The position numbers and the translations under genes are program-made. Below the pieces are notes generated by a model. It was given only the letters and a program-made list of their open reading frames with translations. It was not told the origin of the DNA and made no database searches. This document shows positions 23,394 to 35,505 of a stretch of 64,000 bases of DNA, one piece after another (positions within the stretch are counted from its first letter, which is position 1; the number at the start of each line of letters is the position of its first letter). This stretch comes from Aspidapion aeneum (lineage: Eukaryota; Arthropoda; Insecta; Coleoptera; Brentidae), in the NCBI GenBank assembly GCA_963576565.1, contig OY755039.1, positions 136,495,869 to 136,559,868 on the forward strand, read 5' to 3'.

Positions 23394-23422
23394 GGATAAA
23401 ATCTTATATATATTTATCGGTT

Positions 23423-26308
23423 TCACAACGTTCTACGTCTTCCGATACCTAATCTCCACTCGTTTCTGTTTGCCCATAATTCATCATCTAGGCCTCTTAT
23501 TCTTATTTCACTGTCTATTCCTTCTCTCCAGCTTCTCCTTGGCCGTCCTCGTTTTCTTCGGCCAGTTGGTTTCCATTGTAGTATTTGTTTAGATAGTCTT
23601 TCGTCATTCATTCTTTGTACATGTTCGTACCACACCAGTTGTTTTGTTCATATATCATCCACTAAAGTACGTTCACCCACTGTCATAATTTCTCTTATTC
23701 TTTGATTTGTAACTCTTTCTCTTTTTGATTTCCCTGCTGCTCTTCTCCAATAGTCCATCTCCGTAGCGGAAAGCATTTTTTCTGTTCTATCCTTGATTGG
23801 CCATACTTCTGAGCCGTATGTAATAATACTTTTTATAATGGTGTTATATATAAGCTTTTTGTTATGTTTTGATATACTTTGGTCCCAAATTATTCCATTT
23901 AATAAAGTTATTGCTTTTCTTCCTTGTACGTTTCGATCTTTTATAGCTTTGTCTAGTGTTCCGTCAGCTGTAATTTTTAGACCTAAGTATTTATACTCAT
24001 CACAGGAGTGAATTCGCTGCCCGGTATTTAAGATTAGATCCTGTTTCATTCCACCGATACACATATACTCTGTCTTATTGAGATTAACCTCTAGTTCCCA
24101 CTTATTGTACTCTTCTATTAGTTTTCGTGTCATATATTCGAGGTCGTCATAATCCTGAGCCACTACTATCTGATCATCGGCGAAACATAAAGTATACAAG
24201 GTGGTTTCGTCCAACGGAATTCCCATGTTTTGGCATTTTCTCTTCCATTTAAGGACTTGTTCCAAGTATATCTTGAAGAGCGTAGGCGAGATACATCAAC
24301 CTTGTTTAAGACCTTTATTTACTTGAAAGCTTTTGGTTAGTTTTGCTTTTATTTTAACTTTTGCCTTACTATTGCGGTATAACTCTTGGATGGCCTTAAT
24401 TAGTTGTACGCTTATGTTTGTGTTTTCCAACGCTTTCCAAAGTAGATTTAGTGGTATACTATCATATGCCTTCTGCAAATCCACGTAAAGCAGATGCAGC
24501 TCTTGACCGTATGCCATTTTCTTTTCAATAACTTGGGTTATACAAAAGAGATGATCTGAAGTCGATCTACCCGCCCTGAAACCAGCTTGTTCTTCTGCCT
24601 CCATGTCTTTATATTCGCTCTCTACTTTATTTCTTATTATTTTACCGTATATTCTGCTTAGCGTACTAGTCACAGATATACCTCTATAATTGTCACATAT
24701 ATCTTTCCTTCCTTTTTTGTGTATTGTGGATATATATGACGTTTTCCACTCAGTTGGGACTACAGTTCCATTTAAATATTTTTGGAAAAGATTCCGTTAT
24801 CTCCAAAACAGTTCTTCAGTGCCATATTTAATAAGTTCGGCTGGGATATTTCCGGGTCCGGCAGATTTACCGCTTTTTAAGGTTGTGCACACGTTTTTGA
24901 CCTTAGAGATTGTGAGGGGTACTGGAGATCCCATCGTTCTAATTATATTGTCTCTTGCGTCTTCCTTGAATTCTGCTCTATCTTCAGTTAAAAGTTTTTT
25001 AAAATGCTCATTCCATTCTTTGTCTGGTATTGGTGAAATGATATCTCTGCATGTTTCTTTTTTAATCGATCTTATAGTTTTCCAGCTTTCGGTACTTCTC
25101 CTACCTCCTAAGTAAGAATCTATTTTCTGGCACTTTTGCGTCCACGAATGATTTTTCTTATCACTGATCATTCTTCTCACCTTTGATTGCGCGATTTTGT
25201 ATTCTTGTCTGCTTCTATCTGTCTTTTGGGATAAGTAGGTGTGATATAATTTCCTTTTTTCCTCTATTTCTCTCTCAATCTCAGCATCCCACCAGTATGG
25301 TTTTCTTCTTTTAGAAGTTTCTTCCACTAATCCTAGTGCTTCTTTTGCAGCTTGGTGGATGCTTAATGTAATACATTCGTATTCCTCATCTGGGGTTTCA
25401 CCTGAACTTGTATTAAGTTTTTCGTTCAGTCTCTTTTTGTATAAGTTTTTTACGCTGTCATGTTCTAGGCTTAGTAGATTATATTTACAGTGATCAATTT
25501 CTTCAATCACTGTATCATCAAGATGTTGTTGATGCAGGCTTCGGCCTTGATAAGGAAAGAGAATTTTGGACTCCAGAAAATAGTGATCACTTCCGCATGT
25601 TGATCCACGCTTTGTTCTGACATCTTGAATTTTTAGTTTTGTCTTTTGTTTAGTGATAAGATAATCAATGACGGATTTCAGGTTTTGTGAGGGTTTGGTC
25701 CAGGTATATTTGTGTATTTCCTTATGTTGAAAAAAACCGTTTTGGATTTTTAGGTATAATTGCTCACATACTGTAATTAGCCGGTTTCCATTGTCATTAA
25801 CAAAATTTTCTCCATATTGGCCAACTGTCAGATCATTAACTCTGTTACCGGTTCTACTATTTAAATCTCCCAATATGACAATTTCTCTAGATGCACTTAC
25901 TGCTGATATTTCATTGTGTATTTCTTCAAAAAAATTGTCTTGCACGGCTACATTTGCATCGTCGTTATACGCATAGATTCCAAAAATCGTAAGTCTCATT
26001 CCTTTTATTGTTATATTCATTTTAATTAGCCTTTCATTGACTGCTTCCCAGTTGGTGATAAATTTTCTAAATCTTTTGTTGACCAAAATAGATACTCCTT
26101 TTGCCACTCCGCTATAGAAATGGTCATATTGTCCTAGGTTTTCAGATCCTTTTCCTTTCTTTTTCGTTTCTGTTAGTACAGCAAGGTCTACCTTCATTCT
26201 GCTGCACTCATGTAGTATTTCATTCATTTTTCGATTCATTCCTTGTACGTTCCATGTACCAAAAATCATATTCCTGTTTCTTTGCTTGGTTTGTCTTAGG
26301 TTTTTCAT
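23423..26308 (-). pseudogene. RTE endonuclease / reverse transcriptase, three nonsense codons
   Basis: One frame of 962 codons runs from ATG at 26308 to the stop ending at 23423, broken only by in-frame TAA at 24797-24799, TGA at 24296-24298 and TGA at 23648-23650, with no frameshift. The N-terminal ~230 residues form an apurinic-type endonuclease: FGTWNVQGMN, LAVLTETKKK, VILGDLNSR, GSDHYFLESK. The reverse transcriptase follows with KSAGPGNIPAE, EEQAGFRAGRST, VDLQKAYDS, NKGLKQG, CISPTLF and CFADDQIVVA. A C-terminal HVQRMNDERL and RRKRGRPRRSW segment is typical of RTE-like proteins often labelled craniofacial development protein 2-like. The second stop replaces a codon between KQG and CISP. 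The third separates the VDDI and WYEHVQRM blocks. Confidence 0.92.
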
Positions 26309-26674
26309 TTCTTTCCGAGGCGTTTGATTGGGTTTTTTAACAGTGTACGTTTTTTCCGGGTATCAGAGAGTTAGTCTGATGCCCCAACCCCCAACCTGGA
26401 GGACCAGGTGATTTTTGATCGAGGTTTTCTTCCCCTAGCCTTTGACGAACCCAACGGCGGTACTACAAGGCAGTAGTCTTTTATACTATCCCTAAAAGAA
26501 AGGGTTGCCACCTACGCTATGATCACCGTACCGAGGTCCATTCTCTCCGCCTTTCATATCGATGTGGTCTTCTCCCGTAACCCTGGGAAAGGGACCCCAT
26601 ACAGGTGCTAACTCTCCGGGTCGAAGAGTACCTGGAATGTACGGAGGGCAGGGGTCGATTCATTTCCCCTGATA
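26309..26674 (-). mobile_element. 5' untranslated region of the RTE element
   Basis: This GC-richer region ends at the target duplication. It contains the reverse-strand sequence CCTGCCCTCCGTACATTCC and a run of proline- and glycine-like codons, but no long frame. It is open upstream of the ATG for only about 20 codons, so I keep ATG at 26308 as the start. Confidence 0.65.
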
Positions 26675-26687
26675 GGATAAAATCTTA

Positions 26688-27157
26688 ACTTTAAAAATTA
26701 GTTTAGGGTCTCAAAATATTACTTTTTCCACTAGTGTAGGGAAAATCTGAGATTTTCTTTATTTCTCCAGCAAAAATAACAACATCTCACAGTCTTACAT
26801 ACTTATAAAATAAAATGTAAAAAAAAATCCTTATTAATTTAATCCTATTCTAAAAAAAATATAAAAACACACAAAAAACGCGGGAAGAAGCAGGCTCGAT
26901 TTCAAAATTAGTAGATTTATGTTCAGGAAAGTGTCCAGAATTCACATTTGTTGGCAGTTTTTTCTGTAATGAAAGTGAAACCTGCGGACTTTTCAGGACC
27001 ACCGTGTTTATTAATTTCTGGGAATAACCATTCTGTTGTAAGACCTTTTTAATGTTGTTAATTTCTGTGGTTCATTCTTCATTATTACTACAAATATTTA
27101 CGGTTCTCAACTACAAACTTCTTATAACCCCTTGTTTTGTAGCAACAGAATGATTAG
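26688..27157. other. Spacer, no gene seen
   Basis: AT-rich DNA between the RTE element and the Penelope-associated inverted repeat. No coding or repeat signal is recognised. Confidence 0.35.
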
Positions 27158-27285
27158 AAATAAAATTTTGGACTTCCATTGTCTTTATTTATTTTAATCA
27201 CGATGTTTCGGTTAGAGATACTTACTAACCGAAACGTCGTGTTTAAAATAAATAAAGACAATGGAAGTCCGAAATTTTATTTCTA
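27158..27285. repeat. Long inverted repeat beside the Penelope-like fragment
   Basis: The left arm (about 27158-27217) contains GGACTTCCATTGTCTTTATT and CGATGTTTCGGTTAG. The right arm (about 27226-27285) contains CTAACCGAAACGTCGTG and the complement of the rest. The loop is about 9 bases. CCGAAACGTCG-type sequences commonly accompany Penelope-like elements, so this is probably part of that element's terminal structure. Confidence 0.75.
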
Positions 27286-27293
27286 CTCAATCG

Positions 27294-28215
27294 TTATCTA
27301 CGAATTTCAAACAAAGAATGATTGGACTTAAAATTTAGGTACTGTCCCGTGTGTCTAGGTTTCCAATATACAGTGGTTTGGATGTTTCTGTCTAATCGTT
27401 TGACAAGAACATTCAAAAAAGGTAAGGCCGAATCTTTTTCAATTTCGATGGTGCATTTGATTGTTGGTCAAATAGCGTTCAGAAGGTGTAGAAAATTCTG
27501 TAGTTCTTCATCATTTTCCGGGCATATAATAAATGTGTCATCCATGTATCGTAGCCATAGTTTTGGTTTGACTCTTGTTGTATTGATCGCATGGTCCTCG
27601 AACCACTCCATGTAGATGTTTGCTACCAGTGGCGAAAGAGACGAACCTATTGGAAGTCCATCATTTTGCGCGTAAAACTTATCTTTCACTTGAAAGTAAG
27701 AGTTACGGAGAAAGAGCTCCAACAGATCCATAACCCCCTACAAAGATAGCGTTGTTCCTCGTGAAGTGTATCATCAGTTTGTAATTTGTTTTTGATGACA
27801 CTAAGTGACTCATTTATTGGTACGTTGGTGTACAGACTTTCTACATCAAAACTTACAAATCTATCGGGATCTGACTCGATTCCTTTTCAAACCTTGTCAA
27901 AATGTTCCAAGTTTTTGACAAAAGATTCGGACTTACCCTATAGTGGTTGAATTATGTTTTTTACAAAAACCTCGACAAAGTGCTGGTGAGTCTCCGGAGC
28001 TGGTAATTGGTCGCAGTGGTATATCCTTCTTATGGATCTTTGGCAGTCCATAAAAATGTGTTGCCTTACTTTGGTGTGGAGTCAGGCGGGATCTAATGGC
28101 GTCCGGGATACTTTCAGCATACTTCTTCAAAGTCCTGTAGATGCGTACATCTATGATGGTGGTTGGATCTTTGGGTAGGTGCTTGTAGTCTCTTTTCTCC
28201 AGAACTCCTTCGATC
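27294..28215 (-). pseudogene. Penelope-like retroelement, reverse transcriptase fragment
   Basis: On the minus strand, conserved blocks occur in order but in different frames: LPKDPTTIIDVR (upstream), HFYGLPKIHKKDIPLRPITS, SFDVESLYTNVPI (27750-27870), FYAQNDGLPIGSSLSPLVAN, RYMDDTFIIC, then after an in-frame TGA (27468-27470) LPFLNVLVKR and VYWKPRHTGQYLNF. This order is that of Penelope-like reverse transcriptases. At least two frameshifts (between 27933 and 27870, and near 27725) and a nonsense codon make it nonfunctional. The GIY-YIG endonuclease expected downstream is not seen; the frame ends at TAA 27294-27296. The 5' boundary near 28215 is approximate. Confidence 0.9.
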
Positions 28216-28569
28216 TTTTTGCCAAATTATCTTCATTTCATCGCCTTTTCATCCATTTTGGTTTAATGAACTACTACAATGTTCTGAGAACGAGCCCGAA
28301 AACTGTGTTTCACTTCACCTTAACTTTAGTTACCTAATACCCAAATTAATTGCAGAAATCGATCGAGAAAAAAACATTATTTTATTTTCGCCATTTCGGG
28401 AAATCAGTATGTATCAAAAATCCAGCTAAAAAGGTATGTTTGGCTGACCCTTATGTTGCAAAAATGTTTGCTGTAGTAGCAGGTATTTACCTGCAGTAGC
28501 AATAAATTCTACTGATTAAAATATACCTACACGTATGCTTCTCAGGGCGTATTCAAAAATAACACTTAA

Positions 28570-28699
28570 ACCCGGTTTCCACCTACGACTTTCTCGTGCG
28601 TGCCCGCGCACGCGTCACATGACTGTCATAACATTTCATATTGAGATCATGTGACGCGTGAGCGGGCACCTACGAGAAAGTCGTAGATGGGAACCGGGT
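28570..28699. mobile_element. 130-bp palindromic MITE
   Basis: The left arm ACCCGGTTTCCACCTACGAC runs into TTTCTCG, GCCCGC and ACGCGTCACATGA. The right arm is the near-exact complement ending GGGAACCGGGT. The element is GC-rich compared with its surroundings and folds almost completely. Flanks are TTAA and GTAA, so the target duplication is unclear. Confidence 0.8.
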
Positions 28700-28954
28700 G
28701 TAAAGAAGACTTGGTGAGCAACAAAAACTATAGTATATTACATCCTGAATCAAACGTCAATACTGACCAAATTTATCATGTCAGGATTTTTAGTTAAAAA
28801 TTTATTATATTATTTAAATTGCCTAGGAATCTCTTGTGGTTATTATGACCCTGATTTTTACAATCAAAATCGAAAACAGGGAATCTTGTCTAATTTCAAT
28901 TCATTTCATAACTTTGAGATAACTTTTTGAAGGTTACCATAACACACAGCCAGT

Positions 28955-29266
28955 GGCGGCTCGTGAGGTAGTGCCACGGTGCTAGGACACTACCCTATTT
29001 TTCTGCAAAGGCAGGATTTTTTTTCAATTTTAAAACATCTTTATAGGTTTTTATTTTATTTTTTGCATTTCGTTTTAGTATATTAATTTTGTAAAATTTG
29101 GTATCCCTATGCAATTCTATGGATCACACTCCGACTCGGCGCGACGCAATTAATGGACCACTAAAACCGAAAGCAGCGTAGAACACGCTGTCCAATGAGT
29201 ATGTGCCACTTTTCTGTTGGCTCCTTAGAATAGAGATAGATTTTATGAGCAGCCGCCTATATGACG
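28955..29266. mobile_element. CAGTGGCGG-ended element (tentative)
   Basis: The left edge CAGTGGCGGCTCGTGAG is a terminus common to insect DNA transposons. The best right partner is TGAGCAGCCGCCTAT, complement ATAGGCGGCTGCTCA, which matches only partly. There is no coding frame. Boundaries are tentative. Confidence 0.4.
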
Positions 29267-29295
29267 ACAGACACAGGGCCAATTTTGGACATTTA

Positions 29296-30541
29296 CACCA
29301 GTATTTACTAAGGTCTAAGTTTTAGTCTAGGTTTTGGTTTAAGTTTAGGGTTTAGGTTTAAAGTTTAAATGTGCATTGGTTTGGAAAAATTGATTTTTTG
29401 CCTAAACAGGCCGCAATTGATTTGGTATTTTTACCTGTATGGACGATAAAATGTCCTAAAAATTAAAATTTACGACGATTTGTTCTTGAAATGGACCATA
29501 TAGACCGGAAAAAAGAAGAAAACATGGAAAACTGATTTTTCTACAACTGTCTAATTTAGGCTACTACGTCACTTTAAACCCCTAGGTCATGGGATTCCGA
29601 CTAAAAATCGTCCTAAATTTTAAACTACCTCCGGGGGGTGGTTTATCTCATTGTAACTTGAAAACAATCACGTTTTTGTTAATTTATTTGTTAAAAATGT
29701 AAAATTTGATCATATTTAGGAACGAAATGACAAAATTTTATACGATTTTAAGCTTCAGTTAACCATTAGAGCGAGTTTTTTAGGGCAATGTACAGAATGC
29801 TGGATAAACCGTTTAGTACTAAATTCTCATATATCTTTTATATTTTAGCATGTAGCTTTTAGACGATATTTGCCTTGACGAGGAAAGTAAAAAAAAACGA
29901 TCTCCAGATTAAAATCCAAATAAACTCACACGCGATTTGTTTATTTGCAAATAATCTTTAAATTAATATAATAAAAAATGTTTTTATTTATTTATTTATT
30001 TATTGTAGCAGTCATTTTCCATTAATAGTTTTAATACGCTCTAGCCATACAGATATATTTAAGATGTACGTGCACAGAGATGACAGCAGATGACAATCCC
30101 AGTACTTAGACCAACAAGTGTCAGTCAAGTCACTTTTACGTCATTTTAATAAATTTAAAAATTTATTTTCCAGTTTCGCTTTGTTTGTGCAAGTTATATA
30201 ATAAAAATTACGAAATATACATTTTCCGAGAATGTCAAGTTTCGGAAGTAAGTGAAAATTGAAAAACGTCAGTAATCACATAAATATCGCTGCATTTTGA
30301 CTTAAACCTCGTTCCCTACAACTTAAACCCATAGTTTAAATCATTTCTTTTCCGTTTTTTTTCCATTTTGATACGAAATCCTTGCTGATATTTATTTAAA
30401 CCGTTTTTTTCCAAAATTCCATTAACTTTTATTAAGTTTGAAAGAAATTCAGTTAAAACGTTTCACAAAAGATAAACTAAAAGTTAAACCTAAACCTAAA
30501 CTTTAAACTTAAACCCTAAACCATTTTAGTAAATACTGGTG
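29296..30541. mobile_element. Nonautonomous DNA transposon, subfamily B copy 2 (inverted relative to copy 1)
   Basis: It starts CACCAGTATTTACTAAGG and ends TTAGTAAATACTGGTG, with TTA on the left (29293-29295). On the right a LINE poly(T) begins immediately at the last base, so the second TTA is displaced or lost. The body is the reverse complement of 20377-21782 without the pogo MITE. A (TTTA)n run lies near 29983-30004. No transposase. Confidence 0.8.
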
Positions 30542-33500
30542 TTTTTTTTTTTTTTACGGGTATGCGCACTCGCAAGGAAATCCCTATCACGCTCGAGAAG
30601 CGGCAAGTGCGCGGAAATGTTGGTGTGTGTTGGTTTTGAAACGGTTCAGGTTGTAACCTGCAGGGAAAACTGTCGCAGGGAGTTTATTCCACAGCGATGC
30701 TGTTCTCCAGAGATATGAATTCTGATATAATGAGGTTCTTGGTGCCTCTATTTTGACAATAAATTGATGGTTACCGTCTGTTTGACGTGTTCGCCTAGTA
30801 GGTGCTACTCCCGGGGGGATCATACGTGCCAACTCTTCAGAGCATTTTCCGTGATAATACCTGTAGAAGAGAGATAGATCGCCCACAGTTCTTCGATGTT
30901 CGAGACTATCCAAGCTACGGGTAAGTGCGGGGTCATTGATTAGCTTGATAGCTCGTTTTTGTACGGTGTTCAAAAGCATTAAGGTATGTTTGGGTGCCGC
31001 ACTCCATATATGTGAGCAGTACTCCATAGTTGGTCGAATCTGGGCTTTGTAGAGTGTCAGCAGTTGGCTTGGTGTATACAGATGTCTTGTACGAAATAGC
31101 ACCCCAAGCTTTTGGGACGCCCTTTTAGCTATATCTGCCACGTGACTGTGCCAAGACATGTTTGTCTCTGCAGTGACTCCTAAGATGTTCAACTGGCTCT
31201 GCAATGCGACAGCACTTCCAGATAGCATGATGTTTGGCTCACCGGTGCTGGTCTTTTTTGAAAACAGGGCTGCTTGGGTTTTCTGCGCGTTGAACTGTAC
31301 AAGGTTTTTGTTGCCCCAGTCCTCTATTATCTCCAAGTCGTTATTTATCTGTGATATTTCAGTTAGTCTAAGGTAATGGAATTCACGTGCGGAGAGACAT
31401 GTGGGTGGTATGACTGAGGAGACTACATTGCCATCATCTGCAAAGCAATAAAGTGGATTTACTGTTTTATCTATGAGGTCAATTATGTAAATCAGAAAAA
31501 GTGTTGGCGAAAGGATTGCTCCCTGTGGCACACCAGCCTTTATTTGGTAAGAGTTGGAGTTCCGGCCATCCAGTGCAACATAAATGGATCTATCCTTAAG
31601 GTAACTTTTAAACCAAGTGCAAAGTCTCGGCGACAATCCCGTTGCTTTGAGCTTGTTGAACAGATTTTCATGCCAGACTTTATCGAATGCTTTAGATATA
31701 TCTAAGGCAATTGTTCTTGTTTCACCTCGCAACTCAATCGCTTTTTGCCATAAGTGAGTGACATATGTAAGTAAATCGCCAGTTGACCTATATTTTCGAA
31801 ATCCGTATTGCTTGTCGTTGATAATTTTGTACTTTTCCAAGTACTTGGTTAGGTGATTGTTCACAACTCTTTCCATTACTTTTGATATCACCGGAAGTAG
31901 AGCAATTGGTCTATAGTTTAACGGATCTGTCTTTTTTCCCTTCTTTGGAATGGGTTGTACTGCGGCAGACTTCCATGATGATGGATATACTCCTTGCCTA
32001 TAAGATAAATTGAATAATTTTGCGAAAGTTGGGGTGAGTTCGCTAGCACAATTTTTGATTACTATCGCGGGAATACCATCTGGACCCATTGCTTTGTTTG
32101 TATCCAACTTTTTAAGGGATTTTCGTATTTATCTGTGACAAAAGGGCACCTCTGGCATACTGTGGGAAACCCTTTCAATGAACGGTGGAGTTTTTCCATT
32201 TGGCACTGTTAGGTTTGAGTTGGAGGAAAAGATTTTGGCCAGCATATTGACTTTTTCCTCTGATGTTGTGGCTAAGTGAGTATTTTTATCTGTAAGTGGT
32301 GGTATGGATGACTTGGTGAAGTTTGATCCAACGGCTTTTGCAAGAGACCAAAAGGACCTAGAACTACTTGGACAATTCAGCAACCTGTTTTTTATTCTTT
32401 GATTGTATGTTTCTTTGGCGGCGTCAATAGTAATTTTGCAACTATTTCTGGCTTCTATAAATTCTGTGTGGTTTTGAGCGGTTTGTTGTCGTTTCCAAAG
32501 GTTATATGCTCTGTGTTTTTTCTGTACAGCCGTTTGACACTGGCTGTTGAACCAAGGTTTTGCATTAGCTCTGCGTTTTATTGTATGTGGGATATATGCA
32601 TCCATTCCAGATAAGATTACTTTTGTTATTTCATTACAGCAAATAGTGGGATCAGCTGTTTTAAAGCAAACCTCTTGCCATGGAAAATCCAGGTAAAACT
32701 GTTTAAGGTCATTCCATTTTGCCGATTTATAGTGCCACATTTTACGAGGAAGTGATTGTTGGCTTGGCGGTATGAACATTTCGCACTTTGTTCTTATAAG
32801 TTTATGATCGGATGAACCAAGTGGGGGATCTACTTGAATTGTGTACAAGTCAGGATTTGTAGTTAGGAACAAGTCTAAAAGCGCTGCAAATTCACCCCTT
32901 TCTGAGATACGGGTAGGTTCATCGACAAGCTGCGTTAGACCACAACTTATGGCAAAAGCTTCTGCTTCCCTGCCTTCATTATCTGTTTTGTTGTGGTGTT
33001 TTAGCCAGGGTATATTGTGGACGTTGAAATCGCCCAAAAAAACAATTTCCGCATGTGGATAGTTAGACTGTATACTATCACAGTTTTCGGATAATGTCGC
33101 AAAAAAGTTTTGATACTCGGTGTTACTTGGCGGTCGGTAGAGGCAGCAAATGAACTTGGTCGATGACTTTGAGGTGAATTTCAGCCATATGATATCGAGG
33201 TTCGCTGGTTCTAGCTTCTCCTCTCGATGACATGAAAGGTCATTTTTAATGTACACACAGATCCCAAAATTATGTCGAAATCGGTGGTGTAGGTCATAGC
33301 CGGGATAAAGATAGTTCACAATAGGTGTTGCAGAACTTATTTTAGTTTCAGTGAGAACAAGGATGTCAGGTCTTTGTTCTTCAAGATGTTGGTGAACTGA
33401 ATTCATGTTGGTACTTAATCCTCTTATATTGCTAAAATCAATTGTGAGTTGAGTTTTTGGTCTTTTTTTAATATCTTTGCATAAATGACCCCCAGGATCA

Positions 33501-33560
33501 CCCGACGCCCGGAGATCCGAGTGGTCGGGTATTTTACCAGAGTTCTTTAAATAGAAAAAT
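30542..33560 (-). mobile_element. CR1/Jockey-group LINE with poly(A) tail
   Basis: The minus-strand element ends with a short 3' region after the stop codon and a run of about 14 A (poly(T) at 30542-30555 on +). The body is ORF2. The 5' end is not defined: the frame is open upstream to a stop near 33557 and no target duplication was found. The element abuts the last base of the 29296-30541 transposon. Confidence 0.85.
30587..33406 (-). pseudogene. CR1/Jockey-group ORF2, endonuclease and reverse transcriptase, one nonsense codon
   Basis: One frame of 940 codons from ATG 33406 to the stop at 30587 is broken once by TAA at 32129-32131. Endonuclease blocks: DILVLTETKISS, IVFLGDFNVHN, GSSDHKLIRT. 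Reverse transcriptase blocks: NKAMGPDGIPA, LNYRPIALLPVISKVME, DKQYGFRKYRST, ALDISKAFDKVWH, KAGVPQGAILSPTLF and YCFADDGNVVS (the catalytic ADD). C-terminal RPTMEYCSHIWS and LNTVQKRAIKLIND are typical of this LINE group. Upstream of the ATG the frame continues in sense (LTIDFSNIRGLSTN matches the usual start of the endonuclease domain), so translation probably began further upstream or the 5' end is truncated. Clade assignment within the group is uncertain. Confidence 0.9.
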
Positions 33561-33918
33561 CAAAGAAATTTAGTGCTTGGCACGGGCCATCAATTAGTTG
33601 TATTACTCGTATTCTTTTTGTGCTTGGAGCATGGAGCAAGTCGATTTTAATTATTTCAGCAAATTTTTTTGATAAGTTTTGGGTTCTCAAAAAAAAAATA
33701 AAAAACACCAAACATAGTAGTAGTAGTAGGTATGTTTTTTAATGACTTGTGCGAAAACACTTGGACGCCATCCCACCAATTTTTTTTTGACTGACTCAAA
33801 ATTCTGGCACTACCATGTTGTATGGACCCAAGCCTCCACAGCATAGGCCAACGAAAAAAAAAATGTCCCAAAATTAAAAACCTATCTAAAGGCTAAGAGA
33901 CGGTAGTCGAATTATATA
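33561..33918. other. Spacer, no gene seen
   Basis: AT-rich DNA with a short (GTA)n stretch near 33716-33731. No element or gene is recognised. Confidence 0.35.
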
Positions 33919-35505
33919 CCGGGTGGGCCAAAAAAACTGGGCAATTTTTTTTCATTATAACTTTTGATACCATCGATTTTAATGGGACAAACTGAACTTG
34001 GCACAGAATTAATCAGAGTTTTCTTAAAATCCAAGTTTACAGACGAAATTAAATTCTATCCTTCAAAGATGCTCGTTTATTCTTGTATTGCGAACATGTT
34101 TTAATTAGTTTTAAAAATGAGCAAAAAAGCTGCACTCTTGCCACGCACTACGGGATATGAATTAGAAAAATCGTTTTGGTGGTTCTAAAAAAAAATATTT
34201 TTGTTTCAACCATTGTTTTGAATATTAAACGATTGCCTGGCCAATCATGTCTGCATTTATTTCCTTATACATTCATTACTACTGATCCGATTTTGATGAA
34301 ATAAAAAACATTTAAACAGTGAAAATTGATTGCTTTTTAAAGATCATGATCAAATTTTATCGCCATCTTAAAATTGAAGATGGCGATAGAATCATACCTT
34401 ATTCTTCAAAATGACGTGTTTATTTTGATTTTTTGAAAACGTTTTAGTTTTTTTTTTGTAGAAAAGCACTACTTTCTCTTCGTACAACGAGGTACAAATT
34501 AATCAAATCGGTATGGTGGTTCTCAAAAAATCTAGTTTTGTTTCAGCCATTGTTTTGTAGATAATATGATTGCATTCCCAAACCTGTCTGCATTCATTTC
34601 CTTATAAACTCATTACTAAATCGATCTTAGTGAATTTAAAAAAATCATGGTGAGAATTAATTGTTTTTTAAAGATTATAATCGAAATTCGCCGTCAACTC
34701 AAAAGTTAAGATCTCGGACAGAATCATATTTGGCTCTTCAAAGAGGCACTTTTATTCTTATTTTTCGAAAATGTTTTAGTTTTTTTTTAATTTCTCTTTT
34801 CTCCCGCATAAAGAGATATATTTTAATAAAATCGGTGTAGTGGTTCTTAGAAAATCTAATTTTGTTTTAACCATTGTTTTACAAATTATAAAATTATGAA
34901 GTCATTATTACTGAACCAATTTTAGTGAAAAAAAAATATTGCACTGATGTATCATGATGTTTTTATTTCGCTAAACAGTAATAATGAATTATAAAGAAAT
35001 CAGTGCAGGTACGATTGGCAATGCAATCGTATAATTTGTAAAACAATGGATAAAACAAAATCCGATTTTGTGAGAACTACTTTATTGATTTTATTACTTT
35101 ACTGTACCTTGTTAGGCGGGAGAATAGTGCTTTTCTATAAATTAAAAAAACTCAAACATTTTTCGGAAAATAAGAATAAATATGCCATTTTGAAGAATCA
35201 ATTATGATTCTGTCCGGCATTTTAAATTTTAACATGGCGATAAACCTTTACCAAGATCTTTCAAAAGCAATCAATTCTGACCAAAATATTTTTTATTTCA
35301 TTAAAATCGGTTTAGTAGTAATGAATTTATAAGGAAATAAATGCAGACATGATTGGCAAGGTAATCGTATAATATGCAAAACAATGGTTGTAACAAAAAT
35401 AGTCTTTAGAACCACTGAACTGATTTTGCTGATTCTTACCTTGCTGGGCGTAGCAAGAAAGCAGCTTTTTACTAATTTAAAAGTACTCTGCCAATATATG
35501 GGCCC

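Larger units (their letters stand above)
23407..26674 (-). mobile_element. RTE-type LINE, near full length, 13-bp target duplication
   Basis: The 3268-bp element is on the minus strand. The 13-mer GGATAAAATCTTA is present exactly at 23394-23406 and 26675-26687, a target-site duplication. The 3' end is short and A/T-simple (CCGATAAATATATATA), as in RTE elements, and the 5' part is a GC-richer untranslated region of ~365 bp. The single large frame has three stop codons. Insertion was by target-primed reverse transcription, and the copy has since decayed little. Confidence 0.92.

Noticed and set aside
24690..25115. Plus-strand 141-codon frame
   Set aside because: It is antisense to the RTE reverse transcriptase frame and has no independent support.
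27200..27240. Hammerhead ribozyme in the CCGAAACGTCG repeat
   Set aside because: The CTGATGA core half of a hammerhead is not present nearby, so I do not call it.
32399..33062. Plus-strand frames across the LINE
   Set aside because: They are antisense shadows of the endonuclease domain.
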